A stretch of DNA of 64,000 bases from positions 1 through 64,000 of the forward strand of contig NZ_JAGGOI010000034.1 of NCBI RefSeq assembly GCF_018614585.1, written 5' to 3'. Below, piece by piece: positions 32,018 to 40,820 of this stretch. The stretch comes from Streptomyces sp. ISL-1 (GTDB lineage Bacteria; Actinomycetota; Actinomycetes; Streptomycetales; Streptomycetaceae). Every line of letters starts with the position of its first letter. The first letter of the stretch is position 1. The position numbers were made by a program, and so were the translations under genes. The notes under the pieces were generated by a model, which made no database searches, was not told the DNA's origin, and worked only from the letters and a program-made list of their open reading frames with translations.

Positions 32018-33829
32018 CTAGCTCTGCCAGCGGGCGAGCAGCCCCTCGTACAGCTCGGCGTCGGGGAGCTCGCGCGGGGCGGGGCCGGCGTGGAAGAAGC
32101 CGGTGTTGGCCGTGGCGCTGTCGGCGGTGAGCTTACGGAGGTAGTCGAAGGCCTTCGCGTCGTGCTCGCCGAACGCGACGAACTGCCAGAAGACCCCTGC
32201 CGATTTGGCGGCGGCCGCGGCGAGGGCGGCGGTGGCGGCGGTCTTGGACTCGGGCGCACCGTCGGTCTGGAAGATCACGAACGCGGGCGCGTCGGCGTCG
32301 GCCTTCGCGTGCAGGGCCAGGACCTCTTCGACGGCGAGGTGGTAGTTCGTACGCCCCATCCGGCCGAAGGAGTTGTGGAGCTCGTCGATCCGTCCTTGGT
32401 GGGCGGGGAGGGTGAGCTCGCCGGTGCCGTCGATCTCGGTGGAGAAGAAGACGACGTTGACGGTGGCGTCGTCGTCCAGATGCGCGGCGAGCGCGAGGGC
32501 CTGCTCGCCGAGGCGCTGGGCGCTGCCGTCCTTGTAGTAGGCCCGCATGGACCCGGACCGGTCGAGCACGAGGTAGACCCGCGCACGGGCCCCGGCGAGC
32601 CCACGCTTGCCGAGGGCGGCGCCGGCGGCGGCGTAGTGGGGGGCGAGGCGGGGCGGAATGTCCGCGTCCGCGTCTGCGTCGGCGTCTGCGTCGGCCTTCG
32701 GCTCGACATCGCCGACGGCCGCGGCGACGGGCTCGGGCGCGTGTGCCTTGGGCTCGGGCGTGCTGGTCCCGGCCGGGGCGGCCTCCGGCTCGGCGGCGGG
32801 AGCGTCAGCGTCGGGCTCTGCGTCGGCGTCGGGCGCCTCAGCCTTCGATTCGGCGTGGACGTCTGCCTCGGCCTCCGTCTTGGCTGCGGGTGCGTCGGCC
32901 TCCGGGGTGGCCTCCGGCTCGGCGGGAGCCTCAGCGGCCTCATCCGCCACGGGCTCGCCCGTCTCGTTCTGCGGCTTCGCCGGAGCGACGTTCGTCTCTG
33001 CGGGGGCAGAGGCTGCGTCGGCGGCAGGTGCCGGGGCGCTCTCTTTGGCTTCGGCGTCCGCCGTGACGTCGGCAGGGGCCTCGGTCTCCGCTTCGGCGAC
33101 TGCGGCCTCCGGCGCGGGCGCGGTTCCGGTCTCGGCGGCCGGGGCGACCTCCGGCTCGGTGGCGGCCGGGGGCTCGGTGACCTCCGGCTCGACAACCGCC
33201 TCGGCGGCCTCATGCACCACGGGCTCGCCCGTCTCGTTCTCCGGCTTCACCGCGGCGGCGGGCTCGGTCTCCTCGGCCAGGGCGGTCGACGCCTCCGCCT
33301 CGGCGGCAGGCGCGTCAGCCTTGGACTCGGCGTCTCCGTCTGCATTGGCCTCCGCCTCGGCGGCAGGTGCCGGGGCGCTCTCTTTGGCTTCGGCGTCCGC
33401 CGTGACGACCGCAGGGGCCTCGGCCTCCGCTTCGGCGACTGCGGCCTCCGGCGCGAGCGCGGTTCCGGTCTCGGCGGCCGGGGCGACCTCCGGCTCGGTG
33501 GCGGCCGGGGGCTCGGTGACCTCCGGCTCGACAACCGCCTCGGCCGGAGCCGCGGCGGCCTCATCCGCATCCGCCGCCGTCCGCTTCGGCGAGGCCTTCT
33601 CCGCCGACGCCTGTGCCGGGACCGACGCGCCCCCGCCCTTCTGGGCAGGGTTGTCGAAAGCCGCCGACACCAGATCCGCCGCCGCCCGTTCCGCCGGGGA
33701 CGGAGCCGGGACCGACGCTGTGGGCGGCTCCGTGTGACCGGGCTGGGGCGGGACGGAGGTTGTCGTCGACTCGTCGAACTCCGAACGGTCGCGTCCAAAC
33801 ACCTTGCGCAGCAAGCTCCGAATGCCCAT
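32018..33829 (-). CDS. TerF-like von Willebrand A protein with long Ala/Glu/Pro repeat region
   Basis: 603 residues from ATG 33829 (MGIRSLLRKVFGRDRSEFDE). The basic N-terminus is followed by about 350 residues rich in Ala, Glu, Pro and Asp, including two near-identical segments of about 61 residues with a 113-residue period and an (AlaAsp)n run. The C-terminal domain (about 405-595) is a vWA fold with the MIDAS motif DRSGS, plus RTNYHLAVEEVLALH and FQTDGAP, as in the TerF/tellurium-resistance group. No signal peptide or membrane helix is visible. It may be a cytoplasmic scaffold; no ter genes lie next to it. Confidence 0.75.
   Translation of the reverse strand: MGIRSLLRKVFGRDRSEFDESTTTSVPPQPGHTEPPTASVPAPSPAERAAADLVSAAFDNPAQKGGGASVPAQASAEKASPKRTAADADEAAAAPAEAVVEPEVTEPPAATEPEVAPAAETGTALAPEAAVAEAEAEAPAVVTADAEAKESAPAPAAEAEANADGDAESKADAPAAEAEASTALAEETEPAAAVKPENETGEPVVHEAAEAVVEPEVTEPPAATEPEVAPAAETGTAPAPEAAVAEAETEAPADVTADAEAKESAPAPAADAASAPAETNVAPAKPQNETGEPVADEAAEAPAEPEATPEADAPAAKTEAEADVHAESKAEAPDADAEPDADAPAAEPEAAPAGTSTPEPKAHAPEPVAAAVGDVEPKADADADADADADIPPRLAPHYAAAGAALGKRGLAGARARVYLVLDRSGSMRAYYKDGSAQRLGEQALALAAHLDDDATVNVVFFSTEIDGTGELTLPAHQGRIDELHNSFGRMGRTNYHLAVEEVLALHAKADADAPAFVIFQTDGAPESKTAATAALAAAAAKSAGVFWQFVAFGEHDAKAFDYLRKLTADSATANTGFFHAGPAPRELPDAELYEGLLARWQS
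33022..33544. repeat. 184-bp intragenic repeat, two copies 339 bp apart
   Basis: 33022-33205 and 33361-33544 are almost identical, with an offset of 339 bp (113 codons, in frame). They encode the duplicated stretch with the core VVEPEVTEPPAATEPEV in the TerF-like protein. The low number of differences implies recent duplication or ongoing gene conversion. Confidence 0.9.
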
Positions 33830-33989
33830 GGGCGAGGCCTTTCGCATGAGTGAGTGCGTGAATGTCCGCACTTGGGCCGGGCGTCTTCAGGGTGTCCTGG
33901 CCAGGGCGGACACGTCAGGTTACCGGCCAACAGGCCCTGACCCCTGCAGGGGCATGCCCTCGCTGTCAACCCCGCCCCGTCCGCGCCGG

Positions 33990-34011
33990 ATTCATCCCCC
34001 GTTCACGCCAC
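33990..34011 (+). promoter_or_regulatory. Candidate PHO box (PhoP-binding direct repeats)
   Basis: Two 11-nt units, ATTCATCCCCC (33990-34000) and GTTCACGCCAC (34001-34011), match the Streptomyces pattern of 11-nt repeats beginning G/A-TTCA-Y. It lies 91 bp before a PhoX phosphatase gene, where phosphate control would be expected. Not tested against a matrix. Confidence 0.5.
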
Positions 34012-34049
34012 GGCTTCCGCATTGCACGTGTACACCCTTAACGTCGCGG

Positions 34050-34090
34050 CGGAACATATTTCCGACACCATGTCGGCGCAGGCTGCGCCG
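34050..34090 (+). promoter_or_regulatory. Chain of three overlapping palindromes in the phoX leader
   Basis: CGGAA-CATAT-TTCCG (34050-34064), CCGACA-CCA-TGTCGG (34062-34076) and CGGCGCA-GGC-TGCGCCG (34074-34090) follow each other and share three bases at each junction. The last ends directly before the AGGAGGA ribosome-binding site. As RNA hairpins neighbouring pairs would exclude each other. Confidence 0.6.
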
Positions 34091-34102
34091 TAGGAGGACG
34101 AA

Positions 34103-36169
34103 GTGCGCAAATTGCTGCCGCTGTTGAACTCGAACCCCCACGCGGGCGGACGTTCCGCTCTCACCTGCCGATACCGCTGCGGCGACGCCTGCTTCCACGA
34201 AGTGCCCAACACCAGCGACAACGAATACGTCGGCGATGTCATCGCCGGCGCGCTCTCGAGACGATCGATGATGCGCACCGCCGCTGTCGTGACCGTCGCC
34301 GCTGCCGCCGGCTCCGCCGCCGTCATGGGCCCGGGCGGCGAGCAGGCCGTCGCCGCGCCCGCGGCCACGGACAGTTACGGAAACACGCCCGGCAGGACCG
34401 ACGGCGCCCGCGGGCTCCGCTTCGCCGCCGTCGCGCCCAACAAGGACGACAAGGTCACCGTCCCCGAGGGCTACTCCCAGAACGTCGTCATCCGGTGGGG
34501 CGACCCGATCCTCCGCGGCGCCCCCGCCTTCGACGCCGACAATCAGACCGCCAAGGCGCAGGCGGGCCAGTTCGGTTACAACAACGACTTCCTCTCCCTG
34601 CTCCCCCTCCACGGCGAGCACGGGCGGCAGATCCTCGTCGCCAACCACGAGTACACGGACGAAATCCTGATGTTCCGTGGCTACGACGCGGCCAAGCCGA
34701 CCCGCGAGCAGGTCGAGATCGCCTGGGCCGCGCACGGCCTGTCCGTCGTCGTGGTCCAGGAGGAGCACCGCAGCGGCAAGCTCACCCCGGTGGGCCGCCA
34801 CCCGCTCAACCGCCGCCTCACCGCGACCAGCGAGTTCAAGGTCACCGGCCCGGCCGCGGGCAGCGCCCTGCTGCGGACGAGCGTCGACCCGACCGGCACC
34901 AAGGTCCTCGGCACGCTCAACAACTGCGCCGGCGGCACCACCCCCTGGGGCACCACGCTGCACGGCGAGGAGAACTTCAACCAGTACTTCGCCAACGGCT
35001 CCAGCGCCACCGACAAGCGCTACGGCATCGGCACCGCCGCGACCGAGCGCAAGTGGGAGCTCTTCGACAAGCGCTTCGACCTGAAGCAGGAGCCCAACGA
35101 GGCCCACCGCTTCGGCTGGGTCGTCGAGCTCGACCCGTACGACCCCGACTTCACCCCGCGCAAGCGCACCGCACTCGGCCGCTTCAAGCACGAGGCCGCG
35201 CAGCCCCGCCTGACCGACGACGGCCGCCCCGTCGTCTACATGGGCGACGACGAGCGCTTCGACTACTTCTATAAGTTCGTCTCGTCGAAGCAGATGAAGA
35301 AGGGCAACAGCCGCTCCGCCCGCGAGCACAACCGCACGCTCCTCGACGAGGGCACGCTGTACGTCGCCAAGCTCACCGGCGACAGCCCGGCGGCCGAGAT
35401 CGACGGCACCGGCAAGCTCCCGAACGACGGCGAGTTCGACGGCAGCGGCATCTGGATCCCGCTCGCCAGTGGCGACAAGTCGTTCGTCCCCGGCATGTCC
35501 GCCGAAGAGGTGTACATCTTCACCCGCCTCGCCGGTGACAAGGTGGGCGCCACCAAGATGGACCGCCCCGAGGACGTCGAGCCGTCCCCGCGCACCGGCC
35601 GCGTCTACGTCGCGCTGACCAACAACACCGACCGCGGCAAGCCCGGCAAGGCCGCCGCGGACGAGGCCAACCCGCGCAACCTCAACAAGCACGGTCAGAT
35701 CCTGGAGCTCGCCGAGAACTGGGACGACCCGGCCGGCGACGGCTTCGCCTGGCGGCTCTTCCTCGTCGCGGGCGACCCGAACGACCCGTCGACGTACTTC
35801 GCGGGCTTCCCGAAGGACAAGGTCAGCCCGATCTCGTGCCCGGACAACGTCGCCTTCGACCCGTACGGCAACCTGTGGATCTCCACGGACGGCAACCAGC
35901 TCGGCTCCCACGACGGCCTGTTCGGCGTCGCGACCCACGGTGAGCGGCGCGGTGAGCTCAAGCAGTTCCTGACCGTCCCGTCCGGCGCCGAGACCTGCGG
36001 CCCGATAATCCAGGACCGTCGCGTTCTGGTCGCGGTGCAGCACCCGGGCGAGCTCGACGGCGCGTCCGTCGAGAAGCCCGCGAGCGTGTGGCCGGACGGT
36101 CCGGGCAAGATCGTCCGTCCGTCGGTCGTCTCCGTCTGGCGCAAGGACGGCCGCGACATCGGTGTGTAA
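34103..36169 (+). CDS. phoX: PhoX-family secreted phosphatase (DUF839)
   Basis: 688 residues; GTG 34103 follows AGGAGGA. A twin-arginine signal begins inside at SRRSMMRTAAVVTVAAAAGSA (about residues 52-75) after an N-terminal stretch with RYRCGDACFHE. The mature protein has PhoX features: NNCAGGTTPWGT with the iron-binding Cys, LHGEENFNQYF, and a propeller-like run ending DNVAFDPYGNLWISTDGNQ and AETCGPI. PhoX enzymes use Fe(III) and Ca(II) to release phosphate from esters outside the cell. The upstream 11-nt repeats suggest PhoP control. Ends at a 16-bp terminator. Confidence 0.88.
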   Translation: MRKLLPLLNSNPHAGGRSALTCRYRCGDACFHEVPNTSDNEYVGDVIAGALSRRSMMRTAAVVTVAAAAGSAAVMGPGGEQAVAAPAATDSYGNTPGRTDGARGLRFAAVAPNKDDKVTVPEGYSQNVVIRWGDPILRGAPAFDADNQTAKAQAGQFGYNNDFLSLLPLHGEHGRQILVANHEYTDEILMFRGYDAAKPTREQVEIAWAAHGLSVVVVQEEHRSGKLTPVGRHPLNRRLTATSEFKVTGPAAGSALLRTSVDPTGTKVLGTLNNCAGGTTPWGTTLHGEENFNQYFANGSSATDKRYGIGTAATERKWELFDKRFDLKQEPNEAHRFGWVVELDPYDPDFTPRKRTALGRFKHEAAQPRLTDDGRPVVYMGDDERFDYFYKFVSSKQMKKGNSRSAREHNRTLLDEGTLYVAKLTGDSPAAEIDGTGKLPNDGEFDGSGIWIPLASGDKSFVPGMSAEEVYIFTRLAGDKVGATKMDRPEDVEPSPRTGRVYVALTNNTDRGKPGKAAADEANPRNLNKHGQILELAENWDDPAGDGFAWRLFLVAGDPNDPSTYFAGFPKDKVSPISCPDNVAFDPYGNLWISTDGNQLGSHDGLFGVATHGERRGELKQFLTVPSGAETCGPIIQDRRVLVAVQHPGELDGASVEKPASVWPDGPGKIVRPSVVSVWRKDGRDIGV

Positions 36170-36177
36170 GCCGTAGC

Positions 36178-36217
36178 TTCACGAGGTGGCGCGTACGTGT
36201 GCGCGCCACCTCGTGAA
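36178..36217. terminator. phoX terminator formed within the 3' coding end of the opposite gene
   Basis: TTCACGAGGTGGCGCG (36178-36193) pairs perfectly with 36202-36217 around an 8-nt loop. All but one base of the hairpin lies inside the last 13 codons of the leftward hypothetical gene, whose stop is only 10 bp from the phoX stop. Confidence 0.85.
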
Positions 36218-37144
36218 TTCCTCCGTCGCGTCGCCCGTGTACGACCACGGCACACGCGTCGCCCGCGTCCCGAGCAGCTCGAACAGCAGCCGGGCCTCTT
36301 CGCTCAGCCCGGCATAACAGGCCGCGTGCGCCAGGTAGTTGAGCTCACCGATCTCCTCCGGGGCGGCAGGGCCCTCGGCCCGGCCGTCGATCCAGCGCTC
36401 CCAGGTGCGCCGCACCTCGGTCACTGCGAGCTCGTGGTGCCAGTGCCGCCCGAAGTCCCGTACCGGCGCCCTGCCCAGCACGCCCTCGGTGGCATAGCGG
36501 TACTCCTCCACCCGCGCGATCTGCACCAGCACCGGCAGCGGCGACCCGGGCGGCGCGGCGCCCGCCGCGTCGCGGGCGAAGTCGTACATCCTGCCGTGCG
36601 TGCCGTGCCAGCGCGCCGAGTAGTAGCGCAGCAGCTGCACATGCCCCTCGGTGTTGAAGGGGTCGCGGCGGCGCAACTCGTCGAACCAGGAGCGCAGTTC
36701 GCGCCGCGATATCCCCGCCTCGTACAGCCGGGCCACAGTCAGCAGCGACACCCACGGCATCGGGTCGGCCGGCCGCGCGTCGGCCGCGCTCAGACAGGCC
36801 ATCACCGCCACATCGAGCCGCGCCTCGTCGAGCCCGACGCCGCGGCCCGCCTCGATCGCCTGGTGGAAGACCCGTACGACCTCTGTCGCCGCCCGCAGTA
36901 CCGCCGCGTCGGGGTTGTCGGGCTCCGCCGCCCGCCAGGTCTCCACCGCCGACGAGCCCGCCGCCGCGTGCGAGAGCAGCCGCAGCCGGTGGGTGCGCAG
37001 CGGCCAGTCGTCGCCGGTGGCGCGCAGCAGATCCCGTACTCCCTGCCAGCGGCCGATGACGATGTCGTGGACGGCGTCGGCGAGCGGCCGGTCCCCGAGG
37101 GCGGGATCGAAGTCCGGCATGAAGCGGCGGCGGGCTGCGGCCAT
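36179..37144 (-). CDS. Hypothetical helical protein paired with an APC permease
   Basis: 321 residues from ATG 37144, chosen because GAGGGAAG lies 8 nt upstream, just past the permease stop. I do not recognise the family. The sequence is largely alpha-helical and reads like degenerate TPR-type helices (SHAAAGSSAVETWRAAEPDNPDAAVLRAATEVVRVFHQAI; NTEGHVQLLRYYSARW; NYLAHAACYAGLSEEARLLFELLG). No signal peptide, membrane helix or catalytic motif was found. It is 14 bp downstream of the permease and thus in the same operon. Its 3' end doubles as the phoX terminator. Confidence 0.6.
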   Translation of the reverse strand: MAAARRRFMPDFDPALGDRPLADAVHDIVIGRWQGVRDLLRATGDDWPLRTHRLRLLSHAAAGSSAVETWRAAEPDNPDAAVLRAATEVVRVFHQAIEAGRGVGLDEARLDVAVMACLSAADARPADPMPWVSLLTVARLYEAGISRRELRSWFDELRRRDPFNTEGHVQLLRYYSARWHGTHGRMYDFARDAAGAAPPGSPLPVLVQIARVEEYRYATEGVLGRAPVRDFGRHWHHELAVTEVRRTWERWIDGRAEGPAAPEEIGELNYLAHAACYAGLSEEARLLFELLGTRATRVPWSYTGDATEEFTRWRAHVRATS

Positions 37145-37158
37145 CTGCGGCACTTCCC

Positions 37159-38634
37159 TCAGAAGTCCGTGGCCGGCGACTTGTCGGCGTAATCGGTACG
37201 TTGAGACGCGGAGTTGGCGTAGTGCTCTTCGGCGGCGACGGCGCGGGTCGCGTCCAGCCGGGCGGGGCGGTAGTACGAACTCCCCCGCCGCCAGTACCGG
37301 ATCATCGGCACCAGACCGGCGGCGAGGCCCCCGATGCCGATCGCGATCGAGGCCGCGCTCAGCTCGCTCAGCGCCTCGACGAAAATCCAGAACATGAACA
37401 ACGCCCCGAGCAGCGGCCACAGGCCGCCGAGAACGAAGTCGCGTACGGATGTCAGCAGCATTCCGCGGTACGCGACGACGGCGGCGATGCCCGCGAGCCC
37501 GTAGTAGAACGCGATCTGCAGGCCGATGGCGGCGACCGCGGCGGACAGCACATCGCCGATCGAGCCGAGCGCGGTGGAGGCGACGAACATCGCGAGCGCC
37601 ACCGCGCCGACGACGGCGACCGCGACCCAGGGGGTGTTCCACCGGCGGTGCACGGTGCCGAGCGCGGCGGGCATCGTACGGTCCCGGCCCATCGCGAAGA
37701 GCGACCGCGTGACCTGGATCAGGGTGGTCTCCAACGTGGCGACTGTGGACAGCAGCACGGCCACCACCAGCAGTTTCCCGCCGACGCCGGGCCAGACCGC
37801 ATCGCCGAGCAGGCCGAGGACGTTGGCGCCGTCGGCCTTGATCTCCGAGGCGGTCAGGAGCACGTTCACCGCGATCGTGAAGGCCTCGAAGAGGAGGAAG
37901 ACGACTCCTACGCCGACGAGCGCGGCGAGTCCGGCGGTGCGGCGGCTGTCGCGCGTCTCCTCGCTGAGGTTGCTGGTGACGTCCCAGCCCCAGTAGTAGA
38001 AGGCGGCGACCAGCGCGCCGGAGGCGAATCCCGCCGGTCCGTCGAAGTGCGAGAAGCCGAACCAGGACCAGTCGAAGGCGGCGGCGGATCCGTTGTGCAG
38101 CAGGGCGGCGAGGATGAAGGCCAGCAGGATCAGCAGTTCGACGCCCGACATGAGGAGCTGCGCCCGTACGGTCAGCCGCGCCCCGCCGAGTACGACGAGC
38201 AGCATCGTCAGAAACCAGGCGGTGCCGACGGCCGTCGCGAGGAAGGTGTTCTCGGCGAGCGCGGGGTCGAAGAGCGCGAGCGTCATCGCACCGGCCGGCA
38301 GCGAACCGGCCACCATGAAGATCGTCGCGGAGACCACCAGCGCCCAGCCGGACAGAAAACCGAGGAAGGGATGGAGAGTACGACCCACCCAGGAGTAGCT
38401 GGCGCCCGCGTTGACATCGATCCGGCCGAGTCTGCTGAAGGCCAGGACGATGCCGAGCATGGGTATCGCGCAGTAGAGCAGCGCGGCGGGTCCGGCGAGG
38501 CCGACTGATGCGACGAGTACGGCGGTGGTGGCCGCGATGGAGTAGGCGGGAGCGCTGCCTGCGATTGCCATCACGATGGTGTCGAACGTGCCGAGGACAT
38601 TGGGCTGAAGCCCTCTGCCGGAGCTGTTGCGCAT
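37159..38634 (-). CDS. APC-family amino acid permease
   Basis: 491 residues with about 12 membrane segments. The helix 1 region IVMAIAGSAPAYSIAATTAVLVA and GRIDVNAGASYSWVGRTLHPFLGFLSGW are APC-superfamily hallmarks. It should import an amino acid or amine with a proton. The hydrophilic C-terminal tail (about 40 residues) is cytoplasmic. The hypothetical gene downstream is co-transcribed. A flavin amine oxidase gene lies 0.8 kb away on the other strand, but no direct link is shown. Confidence 0.85.
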   Translation of the reverse strand: MRNSSGRGLQPNVLGTFDTIVMAIAGSAPAYSIAATTAVLVASVGLAGPAALLYCAIPMLGIVLAFSRLGRIDVNAGASYSWVGRTLHPFLGFLSGWALVVSATIFMVAGSLPAGAMTLALFDPALAENTFLATAVGTAWFLTMLLVVLGGARLTVRAQLLMSGVELLILLAFILAALLHNGSAAAFDWSWFGFSHFDGPAGFASGALVAAFYYWGWDVTSNLSEETRDSRRTAGLAALVGVGVVFLLFEAFTIAVNVLLTASEIKADGANVLGLLGDAVWPGVGGKLLVVAVLLSTVATLETTLIQVTRSLFAMGRDRTMPAALGTVHRRWNTPWVAVAVVGAVALAMFVASTALGSIGDVLSAAVAAIGLQIAFYYGLAGIAAVVAYRGMLLTSVRDFVLGGLWPLLGALFMFWIFVEALSELSAASIAIGIGGLAAGLVPMIRYWRRGSSYYRPARLDATRAVAAEEHYANSASQRTDYADKSPATDF

Positions 38635-38853
38635 GGGATTCTCCGAACGCCCTTGTGCTGAATGCCCGTGTGCCGCACGACATATGTCGGCATCTCAGAA
38701 ACGAACGCCCGCTGCGGAGCAAAGGCCTCCGTAAAGGGGGAACGAGCGCATCGTAGTCGGATGCGCGTCGGCCGGGTGAGGGGGTGGGGCTGACCCCGCC
38801 CCGGGTCCGCTCTGGATCTGCGGCGCGGGCGGAAAGAATCGTAGAGTCGGGGT

Positions 38854-39261
38854 ATGGCTGCAGAGGTTTCGGACGAGGGGACCGTACGGATCGACGCATG
38901 GATCTGGTCGGTCCGGCTCACAAAGACCCGCTCGCAGGCGGCATCGGCCTGCCGGGCCGGACATGTCCGTGTGAACGGCGAACGGGTCAAGCCGGCGCAT
39001 GCGCTGCGGGCGGGGGACCAGGTGCGGGTGTTCCACGCGGGCCGTGAACGCCTGGTGGTCGTCTCCAAGATCGTCCGCAAACGGGTGGGCCCCACGGTGG
39101 CGGTGGAGTGCTACGTGGACAACAGCCCGCCGCCGCCCCCACGGGAATTCACGGCGCCGGTGGCGGTCAGGGAACGGGGGGCGGGCCGCCCGACGAAGAG
39201 GGACAGGCGGGAGCTGGAGCGCCTCCAGCGCGCGAACCTGACGGGACCTGACGGGACCTGA
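38854..39261 (+). CDS. S4-domain RNA-binding protein, Hsp15-like
   Basis: 135 residues from ATG 38854. The S4 fold occupies about residues 10-75 (RIDAWIWSVRLTKTRSQAASACRAGHVRVNGERVKPAHALRAGDQVRV). The basic C-terminal extension (GAGRPTKRDRRELERLQRA) matches Hsp15/HslR proteins, which bind free 50S subunits carrying stalled nascent chains. Divergent from the permease gene. The last residues LTGPDGT are encoded in a 10-bp tandem repeat that also supplies the stop. Confidence 0.85.
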   Translation: MAAEVSDEGTVRIDAWIWSVRLTKTRSQAASACRAGHVRVNGERVKPAHALRAGDQVRVFHAGRERLVVVSKIVRKRVGPTVAVECYVDNSPPPPPREFTAPVAVRERGAGRPTKRDRRELERLQRANLTGPDGT

Positions 39262-39267
39262 CGGGAC
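39238..39267. repeat. Perfect 10-bp tandem repeat (3 copies) spanning the S4-protein stop codon
   Basis: CTGACGGGAC occurs three times in a row at 39238, 39248 and 39258. The TGA at 39259-39261 in the third copy is the stop codon; the other two copies contain TGA out of frame. Confidence 0.93.
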
Positions 39268-39409
39268 GCGGCGGTGCGGTCCGGCCAGCCCGGCGGGTGG
39301 GGCTATCCGGGGCTGGTCGCTCCCTCGGACGGGTCTGATCCTCCTCGGTTGGGTGACCCGCCGGGCGCGACGGCTCGCGGGCGGGAACGCTGCACCCCGG
39401 AGGTGAGCC

Positions 39410-40765
39410 ATGGAACGCCGGGATGCGGACGTGTGCGTGGTAGGTGCGGGTTTCGCGGGTCTGGCCGCCGCGCGGCAGCTGGCACAGGCCGGTCGCGAGG
39501 TGGTGGTGCTCGAGGCCCGGGACCGGGTCGGCGGGCGGGTGTGGAACCGCGAGCTGCCCGAGGGCCCGGTGGTCTCGGCGGGCGGCTCCTGGCTGGGCAA
39601 GGGCCAGGAGCGGATGTTCGACCTCTGCCGGGAGGTCGGCCTGGAGGTGTACCCGCAGTACGAGCAGGGTGATCAGATCCTGCGCCTGGACGGCGTCAAT
39701 CACCGCTACCGGGGGCTGATCCCCAAGATCGGACCGGCGGCGGTCGCCTCCCTCGGCGTGGCGTTCATGCGCCTGGACAGGATGGCGCGGCGGCTCCCGG
39801 CCGACGCCCCCTGGCAGGCAAAAGGCGCCCGGGCACTGGACGCCGGCACGCTCGAGCAGTGGCTCTCCCACCCGCTCAACCTGCCATCGGAGACGGCCCG
39901 CACCCTGGCCAGGGCCTCGATGAACCTGGTGTTCTGTGCCGACCCGGCGGAAGTCTCGCTGCTGGGGGCGCTGGTCCTGGCCCGGGGCGGCGGCGGCTTC
40001 ACCTATTACACCGACAGCCGGAAGACCGAGACCCACCTGGTGGACGGCGGGGCGCCGGAGCTGGCCCGCCGGATGGCCAAGCGTCTGGGGGAGTCGGTAC
40101 ATCTGTCCTGCCCGGTCCGGCAGATCACGCACAACGGGACGGACGTGCAGGTCCGCTGCGAAGCGCTCACCGTGCGGGCGGGGCGGGTGATCGTGGCGAC
40201 GCCGCCCCTGCTGGCCGGCCGGATCGCCTTCGATCCGCCGCTGCCCGCCGACCACAGCCACCTCCTGCAACGGGTGGTGCCCGGGGCGGTCATCCGGGTG
40301 CACACGATCTACCCCGAGCCGTTCTGGCGGGAGCAGCGCCTGTCGGGTCAGACGCTGGCGCCCCGGTCTCCCGTCCCGGTCACCATCGACCAGACGCCGC
40401 GCTCGGGACGGCCGGGGGTACTCAGCAGCTTCGCGTTCGGCCCCGGCGCCCTGGAGATGGGCCGCTTGGAGGCCAAGGAGCGGCGGGACGTATGGCTGAA
40501 CGCGCTCGCCGAGCGGTTCGGCCCGCAGGCTCACTCCCCAAGCGGCTACCTGGAAACCGACTGGTCCGCCGAACCGTGGTCGCTGGGCGGGATGGTGGGC
40601 CACTTCCCGCCCGGGGTCCTGACCAACTACGGCCCGGCACTGCGCCGGCCGGTGGGCCGGATCCACTGGGCGAGCACCGAGACGGCGACGCTGATGCACG
40701 GGCTGATGGAAGGGGCTGTGCGCTCGGGCGAGCGGGCCGCCCGCGAGGTGCTGGCAGCCCTGTGA
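39410..40765 (+). CDS. Flavin-containing amine oxidase
   Basis: 451 residues; ATG 39410 follows GGAGGTGA. The Rossmann dinucleotide motif VVGAGFAGLAAARQLAQAG and EARDRVGGRVWN bind FAD, and the C-terminal FAD segment is IHWASTETATLMHGLMEGAVRSGERAAREVL. The family oxidises primary or secondary amines to aldehydes with release of H2O2 (monoamine or putrescine oxidases). No signal peptide, so cytoplasmic. Substrate not determinable. Confidence 0.88.
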   Translation: MERRDADVCVVGAGFAGLAAARQLAQAGREVVVLEARDRVGGRVWNRELPEGPVVSAGGSWLGKGQERMFDLCREVGLEVYPQYEQGDQILRLDGVNHRYRGLIPKIGPAAVASLGVAFMRLDRMARRLPADAPWQAKGARALDAGTLEQWLSHPLNLPSETARTLARASMNLVFCADPAEVSLLGALVLARGGGGFTYYTDSRKTETHLVDGGAPELARRMAKRLGESVHLSCPVRQITHNGTDVQVRCEALTVRAGRVIVATPPLLAGRIAFDPPLPADHSHLLQRVVPGAVIRVHTIYPEPFWREQRLSGQTLAPRSPVPVTIDQTPRSGRPGVLSSFAFGPGALEMGRLEAKERRDVWLNALAERFGPQAHSPSGYLETDWSAEPWSLGGMVGHFPPGVLTNYGPALRRPVGRIHWASTETATLMHGLMEGAVRSGERAAREVLAAL

Positions 40766-40820
40766 TCGGCCACGCCCGCTGTGACAGCCGTGGCTCCCGA
40801 TACGCCTGGTGGGTCTGCCC

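Noticed and set aside
32090..33853. Long rightward open frames opposite the TerF-like gene
   Set aside because: They mirror the Ala/Glu/Pro repeats and encode only Gly/Leu/Arg or Ala/Ser low-complexity sequence without a usable start.
36179..38899. Very long leftward frame continuing through the permease gene
   Set aside because: Only the first 321 codons before 37144 have protein-like sequence; the remainder is an out-of-frame shadow of the permease.
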